Shown: positions 12,783-24,126, numbered from the stretch's first letter. The stretch is DNA of 64,000 nt from Mercurialis annua (GCF_937616625.2 NC_065573.1:15639001-15703000), one strand, 5' to 3'. Program-made: numbers and translations. The notes: generated by a model from the sequence alone, not told the origin.

Positions 12783-13597
12783 GCGGGTTTTCACCCCGGC
12801 TTTGTTTTCCAACGTGCTTTCGATGTAAAAACGATCCAAAAACACGTATAACACATAATCTAGGCCCAAAACGCTATAATTCAATCCTATAATCGTTAAA
12901 ACGATAAAATCGTTTCGTGGCCTAAAAGTTTAACTCGATATATCAAGAAATTCATCCATCCAAACGATAAAACGTCAGGCTTACCGTGATTCACCACTGA
13001 AATACGATCGTTTCGAGCTATAGAACGTCGAATACGGACGAGAAACAGAGATCAAGTGACGAACCGATAGATTTCAACGAAGGAAAGAAATGGAGCTGAT
13101 GAAAGTTTAATGATTCTGAAACTTTCATTCTTTATCTCATTCTGTAATACCCCAAAGAATTTAATTATCTAATTGGACCACGTGTCCAGTTTTGAGTTGC
13201 CGGAGTGACGATATCGGAAGGATTTCCGAGAAATTAAAGTGAACACAAATCTAAGTAGGTCGGTTTCGAGAAGTTAACGATGAAGTATTTAATATTATAT
13301 CCTAGCTGGAAAGTTGAAATTGGAATCAAAAGGAAAAATGTTAAGAAAAGTCACAAAATGAAGTTCAGGGACTAAAGTGGCAATTTAGCCACTACGTCTC
13401 AAAAATGGAAATTTATAAGTTTTGACGGGAAAATATTAATATTGGAATTCGTATTGTATATTGGATATAAATAATACGAATGAAAATTTGTTAAAGGATT
13501 AATCAATTTAGTTATGGACTAAATTGAACAAAAGAAAAGTTAAAAGGATAGTTAATAACAAAAGAATAAAACAAGGATCAAGGAGGCCTTTTAACCT

Positions 13598-13606
13598 TGA
13601 TATATA
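13598..13606 (+). promoter_or_regulatory. TATA box of element 2 LTR
   Basis: TATATAAAG about 455 bp into the LTR, followed by a purine-rich leader with GAAGAGAATCC. The equivalent box in the 3' LTR is near 31399. The start site is inferred to lie about 30 bp downstream. Confidence 0.55.
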
Positions 13607-14000
13607 AAGGTTTGGGTATGAAAGAAATAAAGATCAGAGAAAGGAGAAGAGAATCCAGAAGCTTCGCACTTCCATCGATCAATACCGTCGTTCGCTCGCC
13701 GTTTCGCCGTTCGGCGTCCGTTTCGAGCGATTTTCGCGGCAAACTCTTCGGAATTGAAAGCTCTATCAATCCTAACCTCTTTTTCAAGGTAATACTTCAT
13801 GGTTTGATGTTAAATTCGAAGGATAGTGGGCTGTTTCGTATAGAAATTACGTTCGAATCGTACGGTTATGAATCGAGTTATTTTTGAGGTTTTTGGGTTG
13901 TAAAATGATAGCATAAGTGTTTAAATGAATTGGGTATTTATTGGTGTGAGTTTAGGATGTTTTGGAGCCCCAGAAATGGTCCGGAGGCGCCGGAAAAACG

Positions 14001-14145
14001 CTGCACACGTCGGTGCACGATGTGCTGCACTTCAGCACGTCGTGCTGGTGCGCGACGTGCGCCACAAGGGCGCACGACGTGCACCACAGGGGTGCACGAC
14101 GTGCACCAGTGAAGGGCACGAGGTGCCAAGCTGGCACGACGTGCC
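14001..14145. repeat. array of GC-rich palindromes in element 2 LTR
   Basis: Repeated units of the type GGTGCACGACGTGCACC and GCACGTCGTGC. They lie about 860-1000 bp into the LTR, roughly where element 1 has its own, different palindrome array. The 3' LTR (31801-31953) lacks about 20 bp present here and has about 30 bp extra, so the array rearranges. Confidence 0.8.
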
Positions 14146-15682
14146 GCACTTTGACGCCGATCTCCGGGGGACTTCCGGGAGCGAAAATGAGCTTCTGATA
14201 GCTTGATTTGAGTGTGAAACTCAATCAAATGTCCTGAAATGGATGTAAAACATTGTAGAAGTGAATGCTAATATGATAAGTAAGAAGTCGGTTAAGAAAG
14301 TTATTTAATTCCCAAGTATGAGGAGTAGTTCGATAAGTCGTAAGTACGACTAAGGATCATCGAGTTTTTAAGCAAACTAGAAGGGGAATCTAATCAACTT
14401 AAACTTAGAACTTAAAAATATTATACATATAAACATGAAATCTACGTCTAACTATTAGACGTTTTATCAGACACGTCAGCGAGCAGTGGGGTCAGCAGAA
14501 GTGGATAAGTACGAGCATACCACCACATCGACCATATTTGTGATTGGATTGCGGTCACTGTGAGTTGCACTTTACTTTCGTGTATTATACATATAAAGTT
14601 ATTTTGTATAATTATATATATATATATATACTGTTTACACGCATCGCATTATATATGATTGATTGAAATGTTATATGCTTTATTAATTCTTATCTACGAG
14701 AACTAGTATGCGATTCGAAGAAACTAGCTACCTATTGGGTGTCAATAGGCTGTGTGATCACCAGTATCGAGTCAGTCTAGTATATTTGCATTTGAGAAAT
14801 GACTTGACACAGCTGGGAGCTGTTGATGATTAAAAAACTTTATGTGGCTGGGCCACCAGCGAGTTAGACTCGCGATTGATATTAACAATTGGGTTTTTGA
14901 TACGAGTGAGTACTCGGCTACGGTGTAGTCTGGAGTCCCCGTATCTAGTGGCTGGGCCACCAGCGAGTTAGACTCGCGATTGATATTTACGATTGGGTTG
15001 AATGATAATGATTATTCGAGAAATGTGTCGCATGCTAGGATATTAGTTTCGTACGGATCAAATACCTGTTTATATGTTTTATATTATTGTTTTATTGAGA
15101 TGTGATGCTATGTTTTTATAATAATACCGTTAGTAAATGCAAAGTCACTCAGTATTTTCCCAAATACTGACCCCTCACCTTTGATGTTTTCAGGTGCTTA
15201 GTATGTGGACCTAGCTAGAGGCCAATTTTGAAGTCCAGAAGTCAGCTGTGTATGTTTAGTTTCTGACTTCTGTGAATGCTGCAGTAGTGGTCCCGCGTTG
15301 ACAGAGTCGTAGCCTAGACAGCAATACATTTTTGATTGTGCATTTCACTTGCTGTCTTGTTTATATGTTTTGATAGGCTACATATAATATGATTGTTCAC
15401 GGCACCAGATGCCGGTGATAAGCTTGAGACACTAACTGATGTATGTAGTACCGCGAGGCCAGTTCGTACAGGGTACGGTAACTAGAGCCCGCGAGGTTTT
15501 AAACAGTTAGTGTATATATTTGGTTATATGTTATATATGAGTATTTGCTTCCGTTGTTTGTTGTTATTTGTTTATTATTTGCGAAAAATTAATTGTGGTT
15601 TGAGGCTTGCTACGGGTTCCGGAGCTACCACTCCCGTTCCCTAGCGCCGGTTCCGGCTCAATATTTTGGGTCGTGACAATGT

Positions 15683-15694
15683 TGGTATCAGAGC
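15683..15694 (+). other. primer-binding site of element 2
   Basis: TGGTATCAGAGC, initiator tRNA-Met type, four bases after the LTR. The following CAGTTGGTCCAGTTACCACTG block recurs about 50 bp downstream. Confidence 0.9.
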
Positions 15695-16204
15695 AGTTGG
15701 TCCAGTTACCACTGCAAGTTTGTTTTGGTGTTTGTTTGAGAGCAGTTGGTCCAGTTACCACTGCCAGTTCTGTTTGAATGTTTGTTTGAATTGAGATATT
15801 CTGTCGGTAAGTAAACCTAGGAACTACTGCAGCAGAGAGTCGGACCTTAGTTGTCTGCATTTGTTTGATCTGTGCATTAGTAGTATATGGCATAACGCGC
15901 GCGAACCAGGACTATTAAGCTAGCAAGTGACTAGTATCTCTTTATACGGATGACTAAGGCAACTAAGTATTTGTTGCTTATGCTAAGAGATAGAAAATGG
16001 TTAAATGTTTGCAAATATGAGCGGCTAAGGCAACTAAGTGTTTATCACTTGTGCAAGGGGTATTCAGTGATTACGTATTTGCGAATTACATACAGATTGA
16101 TTGAATGTTAAATGTTTATAGCACCTTATAAGTTGATATTGAAGTTAAGCGAGGAAAAAGAGGGCTCAAATGGTCGCTGGCGTTTGTAACTGTTTCTTTT
16201 TAGC

Positions 16205-17065
16205 ATGTCTGGGAAAAACGGAGCTTAGTCACATGCAGCAGAGGAACGGGAGGAAGCACCTCCTATCTGTCAAGATGGATTTCACAACAAAATAGACGGA
16301 CCATCTGAAGTCCACCAGAATGGATTCCACATAGATATTGGGAGATCATCTGAGATGTATCAGAATGGTGTCATGTCAGTATTAGAAATTGGTAGTTCTT
16401 CTAGGGTTAGAGGTAGAACTCACTTGATTGAAATGGAGTACAGTGAAGAAAGTGAGGAGAATCCTGAGGAGGATCCAGAGGAGGACTTAGAAGAAGAAGA
16501 ATTGTTAGACGAGTCAGACGTTGAGGAGTACCGAAGTGAACATTTCTGGTCCAATGTGCGGAGGTACCGCAATTTGAGAAAAGATGGAGGGCTAGTAAAT
16601 GGCCAGGCACAAGTGGTTTTGAATCAGGTTAGGAGGCAAATGCGCTCCTTTTCTAGAGGAATACTACAAGTGGGACTGTATTCCTCTGACTTTCTTCGCA
16701 TGGATGAAAGAGTTCCAGACCTTAATGAAGATAATAGGACAATTAACCGTAGATAAATTAGGGGTTTGGGACTCGAATTTGATAAGCTATATGAGTATGT
16801 TCACGAGCACTTTGGGACGCTCACTATGATGGCCCGTAAGGTCGAGGCTGACCGCGAGTAGGATGGCAATCCTGTTCGACCCTACTTTTTCAGACGTGCG
16901 TTCTATCCAGATTATACTAGTCGATCCTCTGGTATTAGGACTAACCCCCACTGCGTGCATAGAGGCGGAGGCAACTCCAATAGAAGAGTTAAGGGTCGAC
17001 ACACTGGAATAGTTATTAGGAAACCTAGCGTTCCACATCAGCCACCCTTAGGTATAAATGATTAA
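16205..17065 (+). pseudogene. unrecognised frame in the gag position of element 2
   Basis: A frame of 286 codons begins ATG-TCT-GGG (MSGKNG; element 1 gag begins MSDQ at the same relative position). It is interrupted by TAG at 16226, TAA at 16754 and TAG at 16859, and closes at TAA 17063-17065. The middle is strongly acidic (EESEENPEEDPEEDLEEEE), followed by a mixed segment (HFWSNVRRYRNLRKDGG) and an Arg-rich tail. No capsid motif, zinc knuckle or protease motif is visible. It may be a highly diverged gag, a captured sequence, or chance. All three stops could come from Gln codons by one C-to-T change. Confidence 0.5.
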
Positions 17066-19639
17066 TATGCTTTGAGTATTTGTGTTTATATGTTGCATTG
17101 TTGTGTATATGTTTACTGCATGCATGATAGAGCATGACGAGTAGAATGTACCTATCGGATAATACCTCAAAAAGTGAGAACCTATAGGAAGCGATATTAA
17201 TAAACACGTGACTAATAAAAGAATATATAAACATAATTTACAAAAGCAGTAATATAATAAACACCGCCTAATATATATATTATTGTAAACGTAATTCCTA
17301 TATTACGTTTTAGAAGTTGTGAAGAAAGAGATGGATTACCAACCGGGAATCGATGTAAAACATCGATACCTGCGTCTACATATGACATGATAAAGAGTGT
17401 TGAAGAAGTGAATGTGATGATTACAGCAGTAGAAAATTTTGAATTGGATTGAGTTATTTGAGGTATGGAGAAAGAAGTGATGTGACAGAGGAACAGTCAG
17501 TAATACGACAGAAAATAACAGCAATACAAAAATTTGAAATATACTCAATAAGCATAAAGAAAGTCATCGATAGTCGCAGAGTGTACAATCTGGAGCAAAC
17601 TTATGATTTTATGAAAATTTTGAAGTTTTTATGGTACAACTGTGCTCAGACAGCTCATACGATATTGCATAATCACGATAGGAATGCACAAGAAAATGAT
17701 TTTCAAAGTGTAGATCATGCATCATATCTTTATAATAATGCAGAAAAATGTGATTTTGAGAAACTCTTTGGTGATGAGAGGCGTCATCACTCTGAGCTAC
17801 AATTGTACTAATGATTTCAAACGATTTATGAAAAGTGATTTAAAAGAGCTGGCCAGCCAAAGAATGTTTTGAAATCTTTTGTTTGATAAGTGAACTTAGA
17901 TGTGAAACTCTGCGACGAATAATAAAAGATTCTTAATAAATAAGAATAAAATTGTAAAAGAAACTCCAATAATAGAACAAAGCCATGTTAACGATTAATT
18001 GTAACAAAGCTAGTAAAGCTAAAGGAGAATGTGAATAAAGAGTTATCGCTAGAGAGCATACGGAGTTAAGATGCGATGCGCTGACAATATTTAAGGATAC
18101 AATATTTATCCTTATGATGGAATAAAGGATGAAATAACAGAAAGTTATGTTAGATGAAAGAAACGTACGAGTACGCAAGGATGAAGAATATAATGAATAT
18201 CATTATGTTGAGATAAATAATACTGCGATCGAGAGTCATATCGGAAGAGAGAAATTAAAAGTATAAAAGACGATAATATGAATGATGAACATCAAGTGAT
18301 ATTTTAAGGATATATAACCTTATCAATATCAGTGTTTGAAGATACAGAAGTAGAAGGAGAAGGAATATGAAACGACGAAGAAGATAATCTTGTAAGACGT
18401 GAAAGTTTGAAATTAGATAGATCAAAAGATAAGTGATGCTAATTGACTGATATTAAGTGAAGTCACTAATATCAGCATTAAGAGTTGTAAGTTGTATTAA
18501 CAGAAAGAGGAAAGTTAAGTTGTAAAATCTAGTAAGATGATTTGAGCATAGAAAGTTCTAGCGAGACATCAGAAGGATTATCAGAATAGAACAACAACAA
18601 TGAAGCTGTTATAAACGGAGAAAAGACGTATGTTATAATGACGAGAGTTGGTATTAGTACAGAGAAATCAAGTTGCTTAAACGACAATTAGAACCATATC
18701 ATAAATGCTAAGCAAACACTTCAAGAAGAAAATGAAAGGCAGAATAAGGACAAACGGAGAAACAATCATAATCAGTATCAGAACGAGACCTTGAAGAGTG
18801 AGAATAAAGTCGTGAAGCTATTTGAGAATAAGAAGAAGAAGTGTAAAAAAAAAAATCGTTCATGTAACAAGGAGGAATTGCGATAAGGAAAGTGATGAAA
18901 ACTTATGAAATTGTTGGTTGTAAATTAATACAAATACCAAAGCAGATAAATATGAAGTTAAGAAGATAAATCATTAAAGATCTATTGGATCAGTTAGATC
19001 TTAAAGGTAAAGATTAAGTTAAGCGAAGGTTAGTCAGAAAGAAGAATTCTTAAGAAAGTTAAATGTTAAAGACATATATAAGATTCTTATGAGATTACCA
19101 GGAATAAGGAATTGTGAAGTAAAGGAAAGACAACTTTGACTGATAAATCAATAGGAAACTCGAGAAGATCTCTAATGTAACAACTAGAGGAAAGTAAAAA
19201 GGATAACAATACGGGCAGTATCAGCAAATTAAAGCAACAGTACAAGCTACACGATTGAAAATAATATGAAGCAAAACGTTTAAGGTAATGGTAAAGGATG
19301 AGGGATTACGACCAATAGAACGACGTGAAGTTCACGATAGCCTAAAGGAGCAAAGGAAAAATTAAGGTGAAGATAGTAGAAGATGTATCAGATTCAACTT
19401 CGCTAAGACACAGCGATTAAGATATATGAAATGTAGTCTGAAAGGAACTAATTGAAAAAAAGAACTAGGTGGCGAATGGTCGAAAAGAGGAATGGGAATT
19501 AAATATTTTCGCCTAGGGAAGAGCGTGGCAACAAGGGATGCCAGCAAGATTAAAACCGTAGATTCATCATTATAAGATGAATTCTCATTGAAGGTATGAA
19601 TAAGATGAATACGGCAGTAAGGATATAAATAACACGTCG
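17066..19639 (+). other. purine-rich interior of element 2, no gene recognised
   Basis: About 2.6 kb in which the plus strand is dominated by A and G (many GAAGAAG, AAGGAGAAGG and AGATAAGAAG runs), with stops in all frames. The same composition resumes at 30509 on the far side of the Tat insertion. A stretch with A/G on the sense strand is usual for retroelement interiors, so it could be eroded coding DNA; I could not identify any domain. Confidence 0.55.
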
Positions 19640-19644
19640 ATAAC

Positions 19645-20334
19645 TGATAACTTATGAAACGGCGGCGACGCTCTGATCCAACGACTACTCCAATGTTATA
19701 CCTGAAAGGCACAACACAACCGTGAGAAGGGTGCCGGAAGGGGATTCCGGCAAACCACTCCGACGGTCTAGTTAGTAACTGTTTTAGTGAGAGAAAGAAT
19801 AAGAAGTGAAAGGTAGTTAAGAGTTTAGAGAGAAAAAGAGAATTAACCTTTTTACCTACTTTTTCTTAGCCTTTTATACTATGTGTGTTGTTCCTCTTTG
19901 TCTGGGCCGACAGACCTGATTTCGTTCTCTTTGTCTGTGCGGATGTTGTCTGGAATGTCAGGGTACGTTCTGACAAGTTTGTCGTTGTGTTTTGTTGAAG
20001 GTGAACTCGGGTGGAACCGAGATGGTACTTTTATGTATGGCGTTCGGTGACCGAGATGGTCTATATGGTGCTTGGTGCGGCCGAGATGGTACTTTTATGT
20101 ATGGCGTTCGGTGACCGAGATGGTATATATGGTGCTTGGTGCGGCCGAGATGGTACTTTTATGTATGGCGTTCGGTGACCGAGATGGTATATATGGTGCT
20201 CGGTGCGGCCGAGATGGTACTACTTCTACGCATGCTATTAGTTGTGCGTTCTGGTCGATTAGTTGGGTTGGTTTCTCGTCGTGATCTACTCGGTTCATGT
20301 GCTGTTTCGGGTTTGTTCATTTGTGTTGTTATCA
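19645..20334 (-). repeat. 3' LTR of the Tat element
   Basis: 690 bp. It is 65 bp longer than the 5' LTR because it has one more 64-bp tandem unit and one extra base. On the minus strand a TATA box (TATAAAAG) lies at 19871-19878. Confidence 0.93.
20017..20208. repeat. 64-bp tandem repeat, three units, in Tat 3' LTR
   Basis: Units begin CCGAGATGGTACTTTTATG at 20017, 20081 and 20145, with a partial fourth from 20209. Each unit contains a second, internal CCGAGATGGT. The 5' LTR has only two full units (about 30246-30372). Confidence 0.9.
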
Positions 20335-20347
20335 CAAGTCCCCCCCT
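20335..20347 (-). other. polypurine tract of the Tat element
   Basis: Reads AGGGGGGGACTTG on the minus strand directly before the 3' LTR, the priming site for second-strand synthesis in this family. Confidence 0.75.
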
Positions 20348-20523
20348 AGCTTGTTCGGATATTTATGTCCGAGACTGGTGTGGGTCAGTTGGGTCTTTTT
20401 AGGTTGCTTTCTTCTTTAATACGCTTTTTGGACACGTGCCCTCTCTTTAATGACATCGCTTGACATCTGGTATCCACTAGCACATTTATTGAGGTGCCGT
20501 TTCAGTTGCCCTGTTTCGGTTCT

Positions 20524-20530
20524 TATAAAA
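20524..20530 (+). promoter_or_regulatory. TATA box of the antisense gene
   Basis: TATAAAA on the plus strand about 255 bp upstream of the ATG at 20783, followed by a pyrimidine-rich leader. It lies outside the LTR, so the antisense gene would have its own promoter. Confidence 0.5.
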
Positions 20531-20782
20531 AGCCTTCTCTTTTATCTGCTTATTTTCTTTTCTCTCCTTTTGCTCTCGTTTTTCTTTCCTTTGTTGGTGT
20601 CTACTTTCGTGTTTTCGAAGATATTCATTAGTAAGTTGCCTATTTTCTTTGGTTTTGATCTTGTTTATTGCTATTTCTTCATCTTTTTTCTGTTTGTTCT
20701 TCGCGTTCTTGAGTTTTCTTTCTTCTGGGTTGGTATAGGCGGGTAGTTGATTGTTTGATTTTGTGTTTTTATTTTTTGAATA

Positions 20783-23272
20783 ATGTCTTCTGTGGAGGAT
20801 TCCCAGAATGATTTTGTGGAGATTATTGATGAGGAGGGTAACTCGGACGGGTGTACCTCGGGGGGAAATAAATCAGAGGCCGAGCCTTCTGACTCGGCCA
20901 AGGGGGGATTCGTTGAGATCCTCCGTAAGGTAGAGGATGTGGGTTGTTCGGAAGCCACCTCCTTTGTTAAACCGAGACGAGTTAGGCCTAGGAGTAGTAA
21001 GACTGCTGAGTCTCGGAGAGTTAGGATGGAGAATGCTTTTGCCGAATTGAACCAGGGGTATTTAGACTATCTTGTTTCTCAAATAAACCTTCGTGAGGGG
21101 TATCGGTTTGAACTGTCCCCTCCTGGTCTAACAATAAATGATCTGGCTGGGCCGGATTATATAGTGGTGAGCGTAGAACACCTTCACTCGGGTGTTCGTA
21201 TTCCTCTTCAAACCGACTTAGTGGCCTTTTTAAAATTTTATAACATGCCTCTTAGCCAGTTTCACCCGAATGGTATTAGGCATTTCTTGTGTCTTCGTCG
21301 GTTATGCCGACGTCGTAGGATTCCTTTCTCGGTAGAGCTGTTTGCCAGTATTTATGGTCTTATATTTGGCGGTGCTTATGATTTTTCTACCTTCAAGATT
21401 CTTAAGTCGGAACCTAGGCATGTTATAGAGAAAGTGTCTACCTCGGTTAAAAGGATTAGGGAAGATTGGTTTCGGATCTATCATCCTACCGCTTTTGCCG
21501 ACTTGCCTCAGCGGTGGTTATGTACCTCTCCCGTGACTCTGTTGAGGCGGGATGCTGCGGGGATTGAGAACCATAGGCTTCTCCAGGACGTTTTGAAGAC
21601 GACTGGTCCAATAAATACTTACTCCCTTATACCGAAACTGCCTATTGTTAAATTTGACCCGAAGCGGGAAGGTTGTTCTCGGTTTTTGTCTTGCTTTATT
21701 TTTGGTGTGTTTGTTTTTTATTGGTGTGCTAACGTTTGTATTTTTTTTTTTTTGTGTTTGTTAGTGTTTAACATGAGTGCTTTTAACGCTGCTTGGAGGA
21801 AGGGTGGTGGCGCTGCTGCTAAGGATTCGTCTGCTGCTAAGGGTAAGAATGAGCCAAAACCGGTGGGGAAGGCCATAACCCAGGCTATACCTTTGGCTTC
21901 CGTGCCTCCTCCTTCCAAACCGATGAAGAGAAAAATTTTGGACAAGGGGAAGGGGCCATCCTCGGCTGTGCCAGTGAAGGATGCAGTGGCCTTTGTCGGC
22001 GGCACTGATGTTGTTGTGGGGTTAAGTGCGCCCGAGAAGGAGAAGACGCTGTCTCCTCCGAATAAAAAGGCCAAGCTGGTTGAATCGGGGGCTACCCCAG
22101 CTGGACAGGATGAAGTGAAGCTGTCTCCTTGGTTTCTTGCCCGTTACCTGAAATCTAAGTCGATGGAAGATTCCGTTGATTCTTTGTCGACTTCAGTTTT
22201 TCTGGGGAAGATGGTATCCCTTCCTCGGGACCGAGAGGCTTTGGCAGCAACTTCGCCCAAGGATTTTCTTGACACCAGCGTGTCCCTTTCTTTCCAGGTA
22301 TGTCTTTTTAATAATAATTTTGGGTTTTATTTTAATTTGTTTTACTAAGTTTTTGGCCGGTTTATGTAGTTAATAAACCATCTTTTGGGGGCACGGTCCT
22401 TTCAAGAAGATTTGACTGCTCAAGCTTCCTTGGATCGTGAGAAGCTGACCACGGCCGTTGCTGAGTTGGAGAAGGAGCAGATTCAGAGGGCTAATGTTGA
22501 GTCCGTCTTGACGAGCAACACCGAGAATTTTAATGCTAAAATTGAGAAGCTGAACGAGGAGGTCTCCGTTTTGAAGAAGGAAAAAGCCGAGCTTGTTCTT
22601 GCGAAGGAGGCTTTTGATAAGGAGAAAGAGCAACTCCGGGAGCAGCTATCCGAGGCTTTTGATAAGGAGAAGGCTGCTTTTCAGGAAACAATAGATGGTC
22701 ATCATCAGAGTTACATGCGTTTGCATGACATTCTTGATGACACCACCAAGATCGTGGAGACTCAGCGGGACGACATGATGAGGGAGTTTGCCCATCTGAC
22801 CGATGCTATGGAGGATGACTTAAAGGAGCGTGTTGGGCCGCTTCTCCGAACTGATGTTGACCCCATTTGCCTGTATCTTGACATGGAAGGCATGTATCAA
22901 AAGATTCAGGACGAACGAAATCTTGCGAAGGCAAATGAGGTGACTGATGCTGAGCGATGTGCTGAGGAGTTTGCTGCTGAGCTGAGGAGAGAGCTTGAAG
23001 ATGATGCCCCTCTTGTTAGGGATGACTTGCCGGCTCGAGGTGCTGATGATGGTCTGACCGAGAAAACTGATGTTGTTTTGACTGAGTCGGCTGATGTTAT
23101 TGCTCCGAAGGGGGATGATGAGAAAACCGATGATGCTGTTATTATCTCGTCTTCGACTGTGCTGCTTGAAGTTCGTCATTATGAGGAAGCCGGTTTAAGC
23201 GAGAATGATGGGACTTCCTCCGGGGCTGGCTTGTCGGTTCCGGAGCATGTTAGTAATGCTGTAATAGATTAG
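20783..23272 (+). CDS. antisense extra protein of the Tat element (two probable introns)
   Basis: Probable exons are 20783-21671, 21765-22297 and 22370-23272, giving 774 aa. The second intron (GTATGT to TGTAG, 72 bp, phase 0) contains in-frame stops and must be removed to join the two long frames. The first (GTTGTT to TTAG, 93 bp) is open but encodes an odd Phe-rich stretch and breaks a conserved-looking region, so splicing is likely. The N-terminal half (LREGYRFELSPPG, FYNMPLSQFHPNG, IYGLIFGG) resembles uncharacterised plant proteins encoded antisense in Tat elements. The middle is Lys/Pro/Ala-rich and the C-terminal third is a heptad coiled coil (about residues 480-620) with an acidic tail. 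Tat and Grande elements are known to carry antisense frames between pol and the 3' LTR; the function is unknown. It converges with pol. Confidence 0.8.
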
Positions 23273-23428
23273 GATCTTTCCTTTTGTAAAGAGTTTTTAT
23301 GAAGTAATAGATCGGTTTATGTTTTATGAGATGCGGTGTTTCTTTTCTTTTCTTTTTTTGAATGATTTATTAATCTTTTGTGAAGAGTTTTTATGACAAG
23401 TAATAGATCGGTTTCCCAGTTTGTTTTG

Positions 23429-24010
23429 AGTTATATCTTAGCCCGGTTTTAAGCGCTAACTTTTGATTTTCGTTAAAATATGGTCTGACTCGGTTTTGAT
23501 CGATAGATTCAAATTTTTGACAAGTTATGACTTAACTTGGTTTTAAGCAATAGCTTTGAATTTTGTTAAGTTATGACTTAACTCGGTTTTTAAGCAACAG
23601 CTTTGAATTCTGTTAATTTATGACTTAACTCGGTTTTAAGCAATAGCTTTGAATTCTGTTAAGTTATGACTTAACTCGGTTTTAAGCAATAACTTTGAAT
23701 TATGTTAAGTTATGACTTAACTCGGTTTTAAGCAATAGCTTTGAATTCTGTTAAGTTATGACTTAACTCGGTTTTAAGCAATAGCTTTGAATTTTGTTAA
23801 GTTATGACTTAACTCGGTTTTAAGCAATAGCTTTGAATTCTGTTAAGTTATGACTTAACTCGGTTTTAAGTAATAGCTTTGGATTTTGTTAAGTTATGAC
23901 TTAACTTGGTTTTAAGCAATAGCTTTGAATTCTGTTAAGTTATGACTTAACTCGGTTTTAAGCAATAGCTTTGAATTCTGTTAAGTTATGCTATGGTTTG
24001 ACTCGGTTTT
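23429..24010. repeat. 46-bp minisatellite, about 12 units
   Basis: Unit of the type TTATGACTTAACTCGGTTTT plus AAGCAATAGCTTTGAATTCT plus GTTAAG, period 46. The first two units are diverged and the central ones almost identical. Each unit holds the small palindrome TTAAGTTATGACTTAA. It lies between the 3' ends of the antisense gene and pol. Confidence 0.92.
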
Positions 24011-24036
24011 TTCTTTTCTTTTTGTTCTTTATTAAT

Positions 24037-24098
24037 AGGGGAAAAACTTGCATTTTTGCCTACAACCATCTTTGACTAAAATGCAAGTGAAAAAACCC
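24037..24098. terminator. hairpin between convergent antisense gene and pol
   Basis: GGGGAAAAACTTGCATTTTT is followed about 20 bases later by its near-inverse, TAAAATGCAAGTGAAAAAAC and CCCT. It lies 29 bases beyond the pol stop. Plant genes do not need hairpin terminators, so a role in 3'-end formation or RNA folding is only a guess. Confidence 0.4.
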
Positions 24099-24126
24099 CT
24101 GACAGACTCGATAACCTGAATGTTGT

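Larger units (their letters stand above)
13143..15678 (+). repeat. 5' LTR of element 2
   Basis: 2536 bp, TGTAATACCC to GGTCGTGACA. It contains a TATA box near 13598-13606, a splice-donor-like AAGGTAATAC near 13788, the palindrome array at 14001-14145, a duplicated block (GGCTGGGCCACCAGCGAGTT) near 14840 and 14950, and a short TA repeat near 14614-14630. Confidence 0.92.

Noticed and set aside
12641..12892. Open frame with repeated CVRT-like units over the palindrome array
   Set aside because: It comes purely from the tandem palindromes; the opposite strand and other frames are equally open, and it lies within an LTR.
13925..14206. Several overlapping frames on both strands rich in GARRAP repeats
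   Set aside because: Same cause: GC-rich palindromic repeats in the LTR of element 2 lack stops on both strands.
18841..18860. Idea that the purine-rich interior of element 2 is a separate captured gene
   Set aside because: No splice-compatible exons or protein motifs; the composition continues on both sides of the Tat insertion and ends in the element's own polypurine tract, so it is element interior.
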